Shown: positions 34,413-43,486, numbered from the stretch's first letter. The stretch is 64,000 nt of DNA from Nitrospirota bacterium (GCA_029261165.1 JAJDBV010000005.1:17707-81706); one strand, 5' to 3'. Made by a program: numbers and translations. Notes: generated by a model not told the origin, from the letters alone.

Positions 34413-35351
34413 ATGTCTTCCTTCCCTCCCTCTCCGCTCCTTGTTTCATCTCAGAGCCAATGCGACCGGCTTGACCTTTATCTGATCAAGCGGGGCGTCC
34501 CGCTTTCGCGGGCCCGTATCCAGAAACTGATTGCCGAGGGGCTGATCCGGCTCAACGGGACCCTGACAAAGGCAAGTTTCCGCGTCAGGGAGGGGGATCA
34601 GATCGAGATTTGCGTCCCTCCTCCAGAGCCGCTTGAACTGATCCCGGAAGCCATCCCGCTCGACCTCCTTTACGAAGATGAATCCCTCCTGATTGTGAAC
34701 AAACCGGCGGGCATGGTAGTTCACCCCGCGCCGGGGCATGACCAGGGAACGCTCGTCCATGCGCTGCTCCATCATTGCCGTGATCTTCCGGGGATTGGGG
34801 GGCGGGAACGTCCCGGCATCGTTCACCGGCTGGATAAGGAAACCTCTGGCGTGATGGTGGTGGCAAAGACGGATCTCGCTCACCAACGCTTGTCGAAGCA
34901 GTTTAAAGACCATAGCATTGCCCGGCGCTATCTCACCCTCGTCTGCGGAATCATCCGAAAAAAAGAGGGACGGATTGTCCTTGCGATTGGCCGGGACCGT
35001 GTGGATCGGAAAAAGATTTCGGCCCGAACCGGGCATCCCCGTGCCTCGGAGACCGCATTTATTGTTCGGGAAAGGCTCAAGGAGGCGACCCTTCTGGAGG
35101 TCTATCCGAAAACAGGACGGACCCATCAGATCAGGGTCCACATGGCCCATCTCGGCCATCCCGTCCTTGGGGATAAGGTTTACGGGGGAAAATCTGCCAG
35201 AAAATGCGGGGTTCTTTGTGAGCGACAGATGCTCCATGCAGAAGTACTTGGATTCGTTCATCCAGTCTCGAACGAGGAGATGACCTTTTCAGCCCCGATT
35301 CCGCCCGATATGCAGTCCGTTCTGGAAACACTTCGGAGTCTTAGAGGATGA
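34413..35351 (+). CDS. rluD: RluD-type 23S rRNA pseudouridine synthase
   Basis: The 312 residues comprise an N-terminal S4 RNA-binding domain (about 15-80; LDLYLIKRGVPLSRARIQKLIAEG) and an RluA-family catalytic domain with GIVHRLDKETSGVMVV (catalytic Asp) and GRTHQIRVHMAHLGHPVLGD. It converts uridines of 23S rRNA to pseudouridine. The substrate assignment to RluD rather than another paralogue rests on the S4 domain and the lspA context. Confidence 0.88.
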   Translation: MSSFPPSPLLVSSQSQCDRLDLYLIKRGVPLSRARIQKLIAEGLIRLNGTLTKASFRVREGDQIEICVPPPEPLELIPEAIPLDLLYEDESLLIVNKPAGMVVHPAPGHDQGTLVHALLHHCRDLPGIGGRERPGIVHRLDKETSGVMVVAKTDLAHQRLSKQFKDHSIARRYLTLVCGIIRKKEGRIVLAIGRDRVDRKKISARTGHPRASETAFIVRERLKEATLLEVYPKTGRTHQIRVHMAHLGHPVLGDKVYGGKSARKCGVLCERQMLHAEVLGFVHPVSNEEMTFSAPIPPDMQSVLETLRSLRG

Positions 35352-36004
35352 CCCGTGTTGAAATAGACAAGATCATGGCCATCTTGAAGAAGGAAGCCGG
35401 GCGACTGAAGGTCCCCGTCGTCGGACTGATTGCTGAAGAGACTCAAGATCCATTCAAAGTTCTGATTTCCTGCCTGCTCAGTCTGCGTACGCGGGACGAA
35501 ACAACGGCTGCCGCCTCGGAACGCTTATATCAGATTGCAGAGACCCCCGCCGCCATCCTGAAACTTACGCAGGAAAAAATTGAGAAGGCGATTTATCCCG
35601 TCTCTTTTTATCGAAACAAGTCGCGCCATATTCTTGCCATTTGCCAAATATTGGAAGACGAATATGCTGGAAAAGTCCCGAATCAACTGGAACCCCTGCT
35701 CAAGCTTCCGGGGGTGGGGAGAAAGACCGCCAACCTCGTTGTCACCGTAGCATACAACCTCCCGGGGATCTGTGTGGATACCCATGTCCACCGCATTTCT
35801 AACCGCTTGGGACTCATCCGGACGCTTACCCCGGACGAGAGTGAAATAGCATTGCGAAAGAAGCTCCCCCCAAAATACTGGATTGAATATAACGATATCC
35901 TCGTCCCCTACGGTCAGTATATCTGCACTCCGCTTTCCCCCTTCTGCAGCCGCTGTGCGGTTATCAAGTTCTGCAAGCAGGAGGGCGTAAAAAAGCACCG
36001 GTGA
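35348..36004 (+). CDS. nth: Endonuclease III
   Basis: A 218-residue HhH-GPD enzyme with all catalytic elements: LPGVGRKTANLVV (Lys), ICVDTHVHRISNRLGL (Asp) and a complete [4Fe-4S] loop CTPLSPFCSRCAVIKFC. It excises oxidised pyrimidines and nicks the abasic site. It overlaps rluD by four bases. It contrasts with the degenerate paralogue at 26871-27593. Confidence 0.96.
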   Translation: MTRVEIDKIMAILKKEAGRLKVPVVGLIAEETQDPFKVLISCLLSLRTRDETTAAASERLYQIAETPAAILKLTQEKIEKAIYPVSFYRNKSRHILAICQILEDEYAGKVPNQLEPLLKLPGVGRKTANLVVTVAYNLPGICVDTHVHRISNRLGLIRTLTPDESEIALRKKLPPKYWIEYNDILVPYGQYICTPLSPFCSRCAVIKFCKQEGVKKHR

Positions 36005-36075
36005 TTCGTTCCGATCATTATGAGAGTTCGTGTCCTACTTTACAGCAACACCGCTTGTGATAGACTTTATGGTGT

Positions 36076-36363
36076 ATGGAATATGCTGCCTCAAGAGGAC
36101 GTCCTTCCGCAATACTGCAACTGACCATTCTTGGAAAAGAATACCAGGTTGCTGAAGACCGGCTGATCTGGATTTTCCAGGACCTGGGCTTTCTTCAGTC
36201 TGCCAGCCGGTTTTGCTGGAATGGAGACTGCAAGAACTGCACAATCACTTACCTCACGTCTGCCGGAGAGAAATCAACGGAACGTGCCTGCCAAACCACA
36301 GCCCAAGACGGAATGATCATCACAAATATGCCAACAGAATATTACAGAGAAGAGCGGTCTTAA
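36076..36363 (+). CDS. Small 2Fe-2S ferredoxin-like protein
   Basis: A 95-residue protein with four cysteines in a plant-type ferredoxin order: FCWNGDCKNC and later RACQTT. It has a beta-grasp-like N-terminus (LQLTILGKEYQVAEDRLI). It likely carries a [2Fe-2S] cluster and transfers electrons in the cytoplasm. The partner is unknown. It stands alone between nth and the convergent ilvE. Confidence 0.75.
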   Translation: MEYAASRGRPSAILQLTILGKEYQVAEDRLIWIFQDLGFLQSASRFCWNGDCKNCTITYLTSAGEKSTERACQTTAQDGMIITNMPTEYYREERS

Positions 36364-36439
36364 TCTTTACGTTCTTGTCTGTATTTAACTTCTAAAATTG
36401 AGGAGGAGTGTATGGGTTCAGATCGTCCAGGTTTTACGT

Positions 36440-36502
36440 CAGGGCAAGGCACGAGGCGCGCAGAACCGGAGCGTAGGTTTTCTACGTGAGGATTGAAGAA
36501 CC
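36440..36502 (+). repeat. Dispersed repeat, left part of an interrupted copy
   Basis: CAGGGCAAGGCACGAGG, GCGCAGAACCGGAGCGTAGG and CTACGTGAGGATT align with the middle of the 47535-47672 copy. The alignment stops at about 36502 and resumes at 36601. Confidence 0.65.
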
Positions 36503-36568
36503 CCGCCCAATATGGTCGGATTCTCCTACCCGAGAGGAAGTAAACCTCTATATTTATTCACTCGTTAA

Positions 36569-36589
36569 CACCGTCCCAAAAGGACGGTG
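36569..36589. terminator. Hairpin within the insertion, possible terminator of convergent genes
   Basis: CACCGTCC (36569-36576) pairs with GGACGGTG (36582-36589) around a five-base loop. It lies between the ferredoxin-like gene and ilvE, which converge. No T-run follows on either strand, so termination is uncertain. Confidence 0.4.
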
Positions 36590-36600
36590 ATTGTGCGCGC

Positions 36601-36665
36601 TATGCGTGTTCGAGCACCGCAGCAACGCAGTCAGGGCGTGAAAGATGGGCGATCTGAGCCCTTAC
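36601..36665 (+). repeat. Dispersed repeat, right part of an interrupted copy
   Basis: TATGCGTGTTCGAGCACC, GCAGCAACGCAGTCAGGG and AGATGGGCGATCTGAGCCCTTAC align with the right half of 47535-47672. The end reaches into the last codons of ilvE. Confidence 0.6.
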
Positions 36666-37579
36666 ACAAAGGTGAGCCATTCGGGGTGGTCATTCGATTT
36701 TCCGCGAACGATATCAAAGAAGGCCGTCTGGAGTGCTTGCGTCACCGGTCCCGGCTTTCCGGTCCCGATCGTCCGTCCATCGACCTCCCGGATGGGTGTG
36801 ACCTCGGCGGCGGTCCCGGTGAAAAAGGCCTCATCGGCCAGGTAAAGATCGTCCCGCGTAAACCGTTCTTCCGCAATCTTGATGTTTCGTTCCCGGGCCA
36901 GTTGGAGGATGGCTTCCCGTGTAATCCCTTCAAGGATGGAGGAGGTCATCGGGGTGGTTTTTAAGGTGCCATTTCGGACGATAAAAATGTTCTCGCCGGG
37001 ACCTTCGGTCACATATCCTTCCGTATCGAGCAGGACGGCCTCATCAAATCCGGCTTCTTTTGCCTCCCGCTTCGCCAATTGGGAGTTGACATAATATCCG
37101 GTGACCTTTGCACGCGTCAGGCTGATATTGACATGGTGTCGCGCGAACGAGGAAACGGTTACTCGGATGCCGCGTTTGATCCCTTCATCCCCAAGGTAGG
37201 TTCCCCACGGCCAGACTGCAATGGAAAGATGAATCGGCGCGTCCTTGGCGTAGAGGCCCATTTCCCCATATCCAATGAACGCCAGCGGCCGAATATAGCC
37301 TTCATCCAGGTGGTTCTCTCGGACCGTCTCGATGACTGCTGTTTCGATCTCCTTTTGAGAGAAAGGGATTTTCATCTGGACGACATGGGCCGATCTTAAA
37401 AGACGTGCGGCATGTTCCTGCAAACGAAAAATGGCTGTTCCAGATTTCCCTTTATAGCATCGGATGCCTTCAAATACCCCCAGGCCGTAGTGAAGAGTAT
37501 GAGTCAGAACATGGACTTTGGCCTCCTCCCAGGGGACGAGTTTTCCGTCCATCCAGATCAACGCGGTACTTTTAAGCAC
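36662..37579 (-). CDS. ilvE: Branched-chain amino acid aminotransferase
   Basis: A 305-residue PLP enzyme of fold IV: WMDGKLVPWEEAKVHVLTHTLHYGLGVFEGIRCYKG at the N-terminus, YIRPLAFIGYGEMG, Lys in the TRAKVTGYY segment, EGPGENIFIV, and GTAAEVTPIREVDGR. It makes Leu, Ile and Val from their keto acids, consistent with leuCD nearby. Start choice: GTG at 37579 follows AAAGGAAG and gives the usual family length; the frame extends upstream to 37672 without support. Confidence 0.95.
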   Translation of the reverse strand: MLKSTALIWMDGKLVPWEEAKVHVLTHTLHYGLGVFEGIRCYKGKSGTAIFRLQEHAARLLRSAHVVQMKIPFSQKEIETAVIETVRENHLDEGYIRPLAFIGYGEMGLYAKDAPIHLSIAVWPWGTYLGDEGIKRGIRVTVSSFARHHVNISLTRAKVTGYYVNSQLAKREAKEAGFDEAVLLDTEGYVTEGPGENIFIVRNGTLKTTPMTSSILEGITREAILQLARERNIKIAEERFTRDDLYLADEAFFTGTAAEVTPIREVDGRTIGTGKPGPVTQALQTAFFDIVRGKSNDHPEWLTFV

Positions 37580-37765
37580 ATCACTTCCTTTCGATAAGCG
37601 GATCTTACATTGCAAGGATTCAGAAAACTTATTTTTCTCATGGCTGTGTTGCTGTGGTGTTTCGAACCCCACCGACCAGACAAATGTCTATCGTGATGTT
37701 CCGTGCGTCTCGCCCTGGAGGGATGGGTCTCGCGAAGCCAAATGGCGTTATGTTGGATGGTGAAT

Positions 37766-38050
37766 CTATTTTTTCTTTCTGCGCTGTATTTTTCTCAGGC
37801 TGCGCAATTGCTTTGTAAGCAAAACCGCCCGTGGTCCTCCTTTTCGCCCGGTCAAGAGCCAGTCGGTGCTGACCCGCCCCAGCGAGGCGATACGGACCAG
37901 GAGATCCGGGGAGGGGATACGTCCCCGTTCATATCGGCTGATATAGTTTTGTTTTTTTACGTCGAGGACTTTTGCAAATTCGGTTTGGGTCCGTTTTCCG
38001 CGCACAGCCCTAATCCGTTCTCCCACTTTTTCAGGGGATATTTTTTCCAT
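37766..38050 (-). CDS. XRE-family transcriptional regulator
   Basis: A 94-residue protein with an N-terminal HTH: VGERIRAVRGKRTQTEFAKVLDVKKQNYISRYERGRIPSPDLLVRIA. The basic C-terminus ends in RRKKK. There is no sensor domain. It faces away from the haem-porin gene, and a perfect palindrome 74 bases upstream of its start is a likely binding site. Targets may include itself and the downstream electron-transfer genes. Confidence 0.85.
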   Translation of the reverse strand: MEKISPEKVGERIRAVRGKRTQTEFAKVLDVKKQNYISRYERGRIPSPDLLVRIASLGRVSTDWLLTGRKGGPRAVLLTKQLRSLRKIQRRKKK

Positions 38051-38123
38051 TTTTGTTACCTCCTCATATCAGGCATCGTGATTGTCTTTTATTTCGTATT
38101 CACCCTTAAAGACAGACTATTCT

Positions 38124-38143
38124 CATAGAGTATATACTCTATG
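38124..38143. promoter_or_regulatory. Perfect 20-bp palindromic operator
   Basis: CATAGAGTAT and its exact inverse ATACTCTATG lie head to head. The site is 74 bases upstream of the XRE gene start and about 500 bases upstream of the haem-porin gene. A perfect palindrome in front of an XRE gene is the usual site for autoregulation. Confidence 0.6.
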
Positions 38144-38461
38144 TGCTTATTAAAGTATACTTGATGGTAAATTTGAATGTCAAGGGACTTTGGTGTTTCT
38201 CCAGAGTTGCTGGGTGGTCTTGCATGGTTTTTTCGCCCCCGCTCAAAAACCGAAACGTTGAGACAAGTAAATTGGAGCGCCTCCCTTTTCCAAATGGAAA
38301 ACGCTCCGTTTATTCTCAGCCATTCCATGTAAATTGTCCTTCTGGAATCTTTGTGGATGTACGGGTTATATTTTTCTTTACCAGTGCATGAACAGTGCAT
38401 GAATTTTACTTAGGAAGGAAGGTTTAAGTCCAATAGGGATATCCTAAGATTACATGTTTTC

Positions 38462-38490
38462 TTGACATAATTAAGGTATACGAGTACCCT
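38462..38490 (+). promoter_or_regulatory. Candidate promoter of the haem-porin gene
   Basis: TTGACA (38462-38467), a 17-base spacer and TACCCT (38485-38490). The predicted leader to the ATG at 38644 is about 145 bases. The -10 is weak, so an activator may be needed. Confidence 0.4.
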
Positions 38491-38643
38491 TTTACGGAAG
38501 GTTGTTCTACTCGAACCCTGAACTTCCTTTTCAAAGGGTAATTAAGTGTTTAGTTCGATCTGTTTCAGGTTGAGAGTACCAGGCGTATTTGGAGTGGGGC
38601 CGGGTTTCTTTATGAAGCTTTCCAAAAAATAAGGAGGAAGTGG

Positions 38644-39789
38644 ATGAAAAAGTCAATCTTTTATGTATTGATGTTCACGTTTGTTGTTTCGGCAGGATTT
38701 GCCACCCTGAGGGTGGACGAAGCTTCTGCGATGCCCGGTTTTGCCCGAAAATATGATGCCCCCTGTTCGTCGTGCCATATCGCGTTCCCAAAACTGAATT
38801 CATTTGGGATTGAGTTTAAGCAGCGCGGCTACCGAATGGAGGATGAAGGGCCGGGCGAACCTGTCTGGAAATTACCGGGAATTCCGATTGGGGGCGTGGC
38901 CCACCTCGTCTTTGTAAACAAAGATGGCCCCACAAAAAAAGTGAGCAAGTTAAAACCAGGTGGCCTGGAGTTCTTTTTCGGGGGCGTCCTGGCTCCAAAC
39001 GTTTCCTTCTTTGGGGACTTTGGCGCGGATGTGGACGCAGGTGAGTCCTTAACCCCCGATGTCGTCTTTGTTATTTTTGATGACATCGTTTCAGACAGCC
39101 GCCTCAACCTGAAGGTGGGTGCCATTGACATCGACTTCCCCTTTCTTTCCGATCCGCGTTCTCCCACGCATGCAGGGTATCTTGCCCGCCTGGATGCCGG
39201 AGGAGGAGATGGGGTCACGCTGGGGAGAAGGGCCGTGGAGGTCAATGGGTTTTTTGAAGATTCCAAAACACGATATGCCCTCGGAATCGGAAATACTGCC
39301 GTGACTAATACCGAAAACAGCATTGGGGCCATTCATGCGTGGGTCACCCAGGACTTCGAATTGATGGGCTTTGAACAAAGCGTCGGGGGCATCATCTCTC
39401 TTGATAAAAGTGGAGACGAACTTACCCTTACCGATGATGACACATCCGCATACGGTGGCGTCCTTGATCTGCATTACGGCCTTTCCGGGCTGATCCTGGC
39501 CTATTATAACTATAACGGAAACGCGCTCATTGCTGAGGCCGATGTCAAAAGCGGACTCGCCGAAGTCCTTCACTCCTTTTCAGAAAAATTAGTCGGCATC
39601 GCCCGATATGATTTTCAGGATACAGACGGGACCTCTGAGGAAAAGACACAATATACCGTGGACTTGACGTATTTTATCCAGCCCAATGTAAAAACAAAGG
39701 TTGAGTACGCCAACCTGGAGGAAACAGATGCGCTAGGGGCGGTGACAAAAACGAAGACCACAATGCTTATCCTGGGCGTCGGGTTCTAA
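38644..39789 (+). CDS. Fused mono-haem cytochrome-porin (Cyc2-like) outer-membrane protein
   Basis: The 381 residues begin with a Sec signal (MFTFVVSAGFATLRVDEASA). A haem segment FARKYDAPCSSCHIAFPKLN follows (CSSCH at 41-45), then FGIEFKQRGYRM. The rest is strand-rich and ends in GVGF, as in outer-membrane barrels. A single N-terminal haem followed by a barrel is the Cyc2 plan, used for outer-membrane iron oxidation; related haem-porins of unknown substrate share it. The protein is shorter than typical Cyc2 (above 400). AGGAGG at 38634 supports the start. Confidence 0.8.
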   Translation: MKKSIFYVLMFTFVVSAGFATLRVDEASAMPGFARKYDAPCSSCHIAFPKLNSFGIEFKQRGYRMEDEGPGEPVWKLPGIPIGGVAHLVFVNKDGPTKKVSKLKPGGLEFFFGGVLAPNVSFFGDFGADVDAGESLTPDVVFVIFDDIVSDSRLNLKVGAIDIDFPFLSDPRSPTHAGYLARLDAGGGDGVTLGRRAVEVNGFFEDSKTRYALGIGNTAVTNTENSIGAIHAWVTQDFELMGFEQSVGGIISLDKSGDELTLTDDDTSAYGGVLDLHYGLSGLILAYYNYNGNALIAEADVKSGLAEVLHSFSEKLVGIARYDFQDTDGTSEEKTQYTVDLTYFIQPNVKTKVEYANLEETDALGAVTKTKTTMLILGVGF

Positions 39790-39991
39790 GAAAGTACTGT
39801 CTGTGATGCGCGTCATCTCTCCAAGTAGATACTGAGATGGCGCGCATCCAGTCTGATTTGTAACTCCAAAAAGTAGCGCCCACTCCCATCCCGATATTTT
39901 CCCCTAAAAAGCCTATTCGTCTGCTCCATAAATTTTATCCCTTTCACAAAAACTTTGTTCATCAGATTCGCCAAAAATTGCCAAAAGACTC
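39790..39991. other. Intergenic region after the haem-porin gene
   Basis: With the promoter region to its right this makes a 350-base gene-free stretch. It holds one hairpin (39805-39848). No ORF or RNA is recognised. Confidence 0.4.
39805..39848 (+). terminator. Hairpin downstream of the haem-porin gene
   Basis: GATGCGCGTCATCTC (39805-39819) pairs with GAGATGGCGCGCATC (39834-39848) with one mismatch. There is no T-run after it, so it may stabilise the 3' end rather than terminate. Confidence 0.45.
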
Positions 39992-40019
39992 TAAAGTTTC
40001 TTAGGCTCCTACCCGATAT
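39992..40019 (+). promoter_or_regulatory. Sigma-28 (FliA)-like promoter of the first chemoreceptor
   Basis: TAAAGTTT (39992-39999) and CCCGATAT (40012-40019) with 16 bases between TAAA and the -10 box, against the consensus TAAA-N15-GCCGATAA. A second site with the same spacing lies at 42734-42761. The predicted leader is about 115 bases. Confidence 0.6.
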
Positions 40020-40139
40020 ATTGAGTAATCGTCACAAGTGGAGGGGGTTTCTAGCATATCTCCTTCATAACACTTAGGTCGGGTATCTTTGAAATTTATA
40101 ATGAATTTGTTGACAAAATTATTTTGAGAGACAGATGCC

Positions 40140-42038
40140 TTGAATTTTGGTCTAAAGAACTTCACTTCTAATCTGAGTTTAGGGCGAAGAATACTGATAT
40201 CAACTGTACTTTTGATGTTGGTTTCCATCACGGCAACAGTCTACCTGGTTAACTCTTCAGTCAAACGTGAAGCAGAAGAAGGCCTCCTGATCGATTTGAG
40301 ACAAACCCAAACGATCTTCCTGTCCTTCTTGTCCTTTCAGGAAAAAGAGTCACTCTTAAAGAACCGTCTCCTTAGTAAAATCTCCTTTGTAAGGGCCTTG
40401 GTCATGGGAAAAAATCCTGATGCGATTGGCCAATTTGCTCAAGATACCCTCAAGAAGACTGGAAGTGATCTTGTGATATTCACGGATGGAAAGGGGAGCA
40501 CTCTCGCCAGGACGGATAAGAAGGAACACGGGGAAGATTTGTCCGATTCTTCTTCAGTGAGCAAGGCAATGGAGGGAGGAGAGGGAAATGGGCTTTTCAT
40601 CGGTCGCTCTGGGATTTATCAGATCAATTCTCTTCCGATTAAGGCAGGTCCGACAATACAAGGGACAGTGTCCCTGGGCAAGAAGATAGATGATGAATAT
40701 GTCAATAAGATCACGAAGATGACCCAGAGTAAGATCTCCTTTGTATCTAGAGGGACAGTGATTGCATCTGCATGGGGGAAAGAAGAGCGAAAAATTTTAG
40801 AGGAAACCTTAAACCGCTTGCAGGATTTTATTCAGGAGACCCTTCGATCTGGAGTCGCCAGTGCCCCCTTTGACATGAAGATCGGTAATGAAACATATTC
40901 CTCGTTGCTCCTTCCTATTCAGAATATTAAGCAAGACTCTGCTGAAGTTTACTTGATACAAACCTCTAAAGATAAAGCGATGATCATCCGAGATAGCCTT
41001 CAACAACTCATGTTGGTCATCGGTTTAATCTCTGTCGTCATCGCCGTCATCGCCAGCATGATGGTTGCCAAACAGATTTCAAATCCTATCACAGTCCTGG
41101 TCGGCGTCTCGAATGCGATCTCAAAGGGAGATCTCTCGGTCTCCAGCAAGGTTGATCAGCTGGTTGACGAAAGAGGAGACGAAGTCGGGGTGTTGGCAAA
41201 AAGCTTTTCAAGGATGATTTCAGGTCTTAAAAAAGAAGCTGCTCAGAGTATTGAAATTGCTAGTGTCGCAGAAAAGGTTGAGTCGGCATCCACAGATCTT
41301 CTCAACACGAGTAAAGCGATGCAAAAGAATGCAGAGGGGACAACACATCAGGCGGCACTTGTCGCCGAGATCAGTGATACAACGAATGCGAGCGTACAGG
41401 CTGTCTCGGCTTCTGCCCGGGAGATGTCAGCCACCGTTGTGGAGATTTCAAAAAATGTCCAGGAAGTGAATCAGATTACCGCTCAAGCCGTTACCATGTC
41501 TGAAACGATGTGTGGAATTATTTCAAAGCTCGATTTGTCCAGTGTAGAAATCGGGAAGATCATCAAGGTCATAAGTTCCATCGCTGGGCAAACGAACCTA
41601 CTGGCGTTGAACGCGACGATCGAAGCGGCCCGTGCCGGTGAGGCTGGAAAAGGGTTCGCAGTGGTTGCCACTGAGGTCAAAGACCTGGCAAGTGAAACGA
41701 CTGATGCAACCACCAAAATCCGTAAGCAAATTGAAAGAATACAGTTCGATACTAAAGAGGCGGTTGATGCTATCAATCAAATTAGCAAAATCATTCATCG
41801 TAACAATGACATCACAACATCAATTGCGAGCGCGGTTGAGGAACAATCTGTAACGACGGACGAGATCAGTAGTAATATGACTATTGCGGCAGAAGGGACC
41901 GAGAAAGTTGTTCTTGAAACCCAGAAAATTATTAACACCGCAGACAGTACTCTCAAGGAAGCAGACAGCATTGGTGAAGAATCGTCCGATCTGACAAAAA
42001 TGGCAGGTAGACTGACAAGTCTATCAAGGAACGCATAG
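40140..42038 (+). CDS. Methyl-accepting chemotaxis protein (receptor 1)
   Basis: A 632-residue receptor starting with TTG. It has TM1 (about 17-36), a periplasmic sensor of about 250 residues (with [23 protein letters not shown], likely a Cache-type domain), TM2 (about 285-308), HAMP and a signalling domain. The tip [23 protein letters not shown] is canonical. No CheR-binding pentapeptide is present. It reports to CheA/CheW at the inner membrane. The start matches the paralogue at 43487 residue by residue. Confidence 0.95.
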   Translation: MNFGLKNFTSNLSLGRRILISTVLLMLVSITATVYLVNSSVKREAEEGLLIDLRQTQTIFLSFLSFQEKESLLKNRLLSKISFVRALVMGKNPDAIGQFAQDTLKKTGSDLVIFTDGKGSTLARTDKKEHGEDLSDSSSVSKAMEGGEGNGLFIGRSGIYQINSLPIKAGPTIQGTVSLGKKIDDEYVNKITKMTQSKISFVSRGTVIASAWGKEERKILEETLNRLQDFIQETLRSGVASAPFDMKIGNETYSSLLLPIQNIKQDSAEVYLIQTSKDKAMIIRDSLQQLMLVIGLISVVIAVIASMMVAKQISNPITVLVGVSNAISKGDLSVSSKVDQLVDERGDEVGVLAKSFSRMISGLKKEAAQSIEIASVAEKVESASTDLLNTSKAMQKNAEGTTHQAALVAEISDTTNASVQAVSASAREMSATVVEISKNVQEVNQITAQAVTMSETMCGIISKLDLSSVEIGKIIKVISSIAGQTNLLALNATIEAARAGEAGKGFAVVATEVKDLASETTDATTKIRKQIERIQFDTKEAVDAINQISKIIHRNNDITTSIASAVEEQSVTTDEISSNMTIAAEGTEKVVLETQKIINTADSTLKEADSIGEESSDLTKMAGRLTSLSRNA

Positions 42039-42158
42039 CTTTTGTCTCTCGGAGTCAATGCTGAAAAGACTCAGGTTCAGCGGCAGCGTTGTCTATGAAG
42101 AGAAAGAATCAGTGAATCAAATATTGTTCTAAGATAACCGTTAATGGAGGTGAATATC

Positions 42159-42647
42159 ATGTATGAAGGCCATCGTATCTCAGATAAAACAGAGCAAAAC
42201 ACTAAAAGGCATCCGTTACGACGATTAATTTCTTTCTTTTTTTTTCTCCTTCTCACCAATGCAGCTCATGCCGAACCCGTTCTCACGGGGATGATTGGAT
42301 CCATTATTATTGATGAGTATGAGATTAGACTCGAAGGAGAGATATCCCCCGGGAAACATACCCTTCATGTCAAAAATATCGGGTCCATGCTACACGAAGT
42401 GGTCATATTTAAACTCAAGGAAGGGACCGATGCCACAGATTTCAAGTCAGTCATCAGCGCCGGTGGATCTCTGAGGAAGGTTGGAAAAATGAAAGGCAAC
42501 ATGCCGCCCATTGCGTTTGGGACGACTGGGCGCGTAACCGCTACTTTTGACGCTGGTAACTATCTTCTTCTCTGCTTCCAGGTCGATATGAAATCCGGTC
42601 AGCCGCATTTTATGATAGGGATGCTTCACGAATTTTCTGTATCATGA
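42159..42647 (+). CDS. Secreted cupredoxin-like protein
   Basis: About 162 residues with a Sec signal (LISFFFFLLLTNAAHAEP) and a single cupredoxin domain. Type-1 copper ligands are visible: His in MLHEVVIFKL, then Cys, His and Met in LLCFQVDMKSGQPHFMIGM. It should be a periplasmic one-electron carrier or copper sensor. I prefer ATG at 42159, correctly spaced from GGAGGTG at 42146, over the ATG at 42144 that overlaps that site. It sits between the two chemoreceptors. Confidence 0.82.
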   Translation: MYEGHRISDKTEQNTKRHPLRRLISFFFFLLLTNAAHAEPVLTGMIGSIIIDEYEIRLEGEISPGKHTLHVKNIGSMLHEVVIFKLKEGTDATDFKSVISAGGSLRKVGKMKGNMPPIAFGTTGRVTATFDAGNYLLLCFQVDMKSGQPHFMIGMLHEFSVS

Positions 42648-42733
42648 AAGACCGGGTTCTACTCCTTAGGGAGTTCAGAAGTAGCGGTAATGCTTCTCTG
42701 GTCAGCTCATGAGACTGCCATTGTCTCAAGCTC

Positions 42734-42761
42734 TAAAGTTCCCATTGCTCTCAACCGATAA
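42734..42761 (+). promoter_or_regulatory. Sigma-28 (FliA)-like promoter of the cupredoxin-receptor 2 pair
   Basis: TAAAGTTC (42734-42741) and ACCGATAA (42754-42761) with 16 bases between TAAA and the -10 box. Seven of eight -10 positions match GCCGATAA. The ATG of the plastocyanin-like gene is 78 bases downstream. Confidence 0.65.
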
Positions 42762-42839
42762 AAAGCGTAGACGGCCCGAATAGGGACACCATATGAAGAC
42801 AAGTAAGATTAATCAATCACACAAAAGGAGGATCGTCCG

Positions 42840-43415
42840 ATGTTTGTAAAACTATTGGTTTCGGGTTTGCTGTTGATTTTCATGACGACATTAAGCTGGG
42901 CGGGAACGATTTCCGGATCTGTAACCGCATTCGGAAAGGGCAAGAAAAATGCCGCTGTTCATCTTGTGGGGGTAAAGGGAAGCGTTTCCCCACCTAAAAA
43001 GCATGCAACAATGGTTCAAAAGAACCAAAAGTATATCCCCCGAGTCTTACCGGTCGTTAAGGGCACGACTGTCGATTTCCCAAATAAAGATACCGTGTTT
43101 CACAATGCATTTTCTCTCACTCCCAACGCCACCTTTGATTTAGGGACCTATGGACCGGGGAAAAACCCGAATGCCAATTTCGCTGCTGCAGGGAATGTAG
43201 ACATATTCTGTAATATGCACGAGCAGATGCGCGGCATCATCCTTGTGCTGGATCATCCCTATTTCGACTTGACCAGCAAGAAAGGGAAATTCGAGATTAA
43301 GGATGTTCCGGCGGGAACCTACAAAATACGTGCATGGGTTAACCCGGATAAATCAAAAGAGATGGAGGTTATCGTTGCCGCTTCAGGGACAGTTACGGTC
43401 GATTTTGGTCTCTAG
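42840..43415 (+). CDS. Plastocyanin-like secreted copper protein
   Basis: A 191-residue protein with a Sec signal (LLVSGLLLIFMTTLSWAG). It has a cupredoxin domain with ligands in VFHNAFSL and FCNMHEQM (His, Cys, His, Met). The C-terminal GKFEIKDVPAGTYKIRAWV looks like a carboxypeptidase-regulatory or methylamine-utilisation (MauL-like) fold. It is likely periplasmic electron transfer. AAAGGAGGA precedes the ATG. The following gene is a chemoreceptor 71 bases downstream, probably in the same transcript. Confidence 0.85.
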   Translation: MFVKLLVSGLLLIFMTTLSWAGTISGSVTAFGKGKKNAAVHLVGVKGSVSPPKKHATMVQKNQKYIPRVLPVVKGTTVDFPNKDTVFHNAFSLTPNATFDLGTYGPGKNPNANFAAAGNVDIFCNMHEQMRGIILVLDHPYFDLTSKKGKFEIKDVPAGTYKIRAWVNPDKSKEMEVIVAASGTVTVDFGL

Positions 43416-43486
43416 AGGGGTCGCTAATCATAGCATGATCTTTCTTTTCCCATTTTTGTTGATTAAACTAATTTTAAAGGGACAGG

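Larger units (their letters stand above)
38051..38643. other. Long intergenic region with operator and promoter signals
   Basis: 593 bases without a supported gene. It contains the palindrome at 38124-38143, AT-rich promoter-like sequence and a TTGACA box at 38462. A twice-repeated GTGCATGAA lies at about 38383-38402. I find no terminator or recognised RNA. Confidence 0.5.

Noticed and set aside
34446-35261. 271-codon antisense frame over rluD
   Set aside because: Shadow of a conserved gene; composition follows from the sense codons.
38089-38400. 103-codon minus-strand frame upstream of the XRE gene
   Set aside because: It covers the palindromic operator, has no ribosome binding site and shows no domain.
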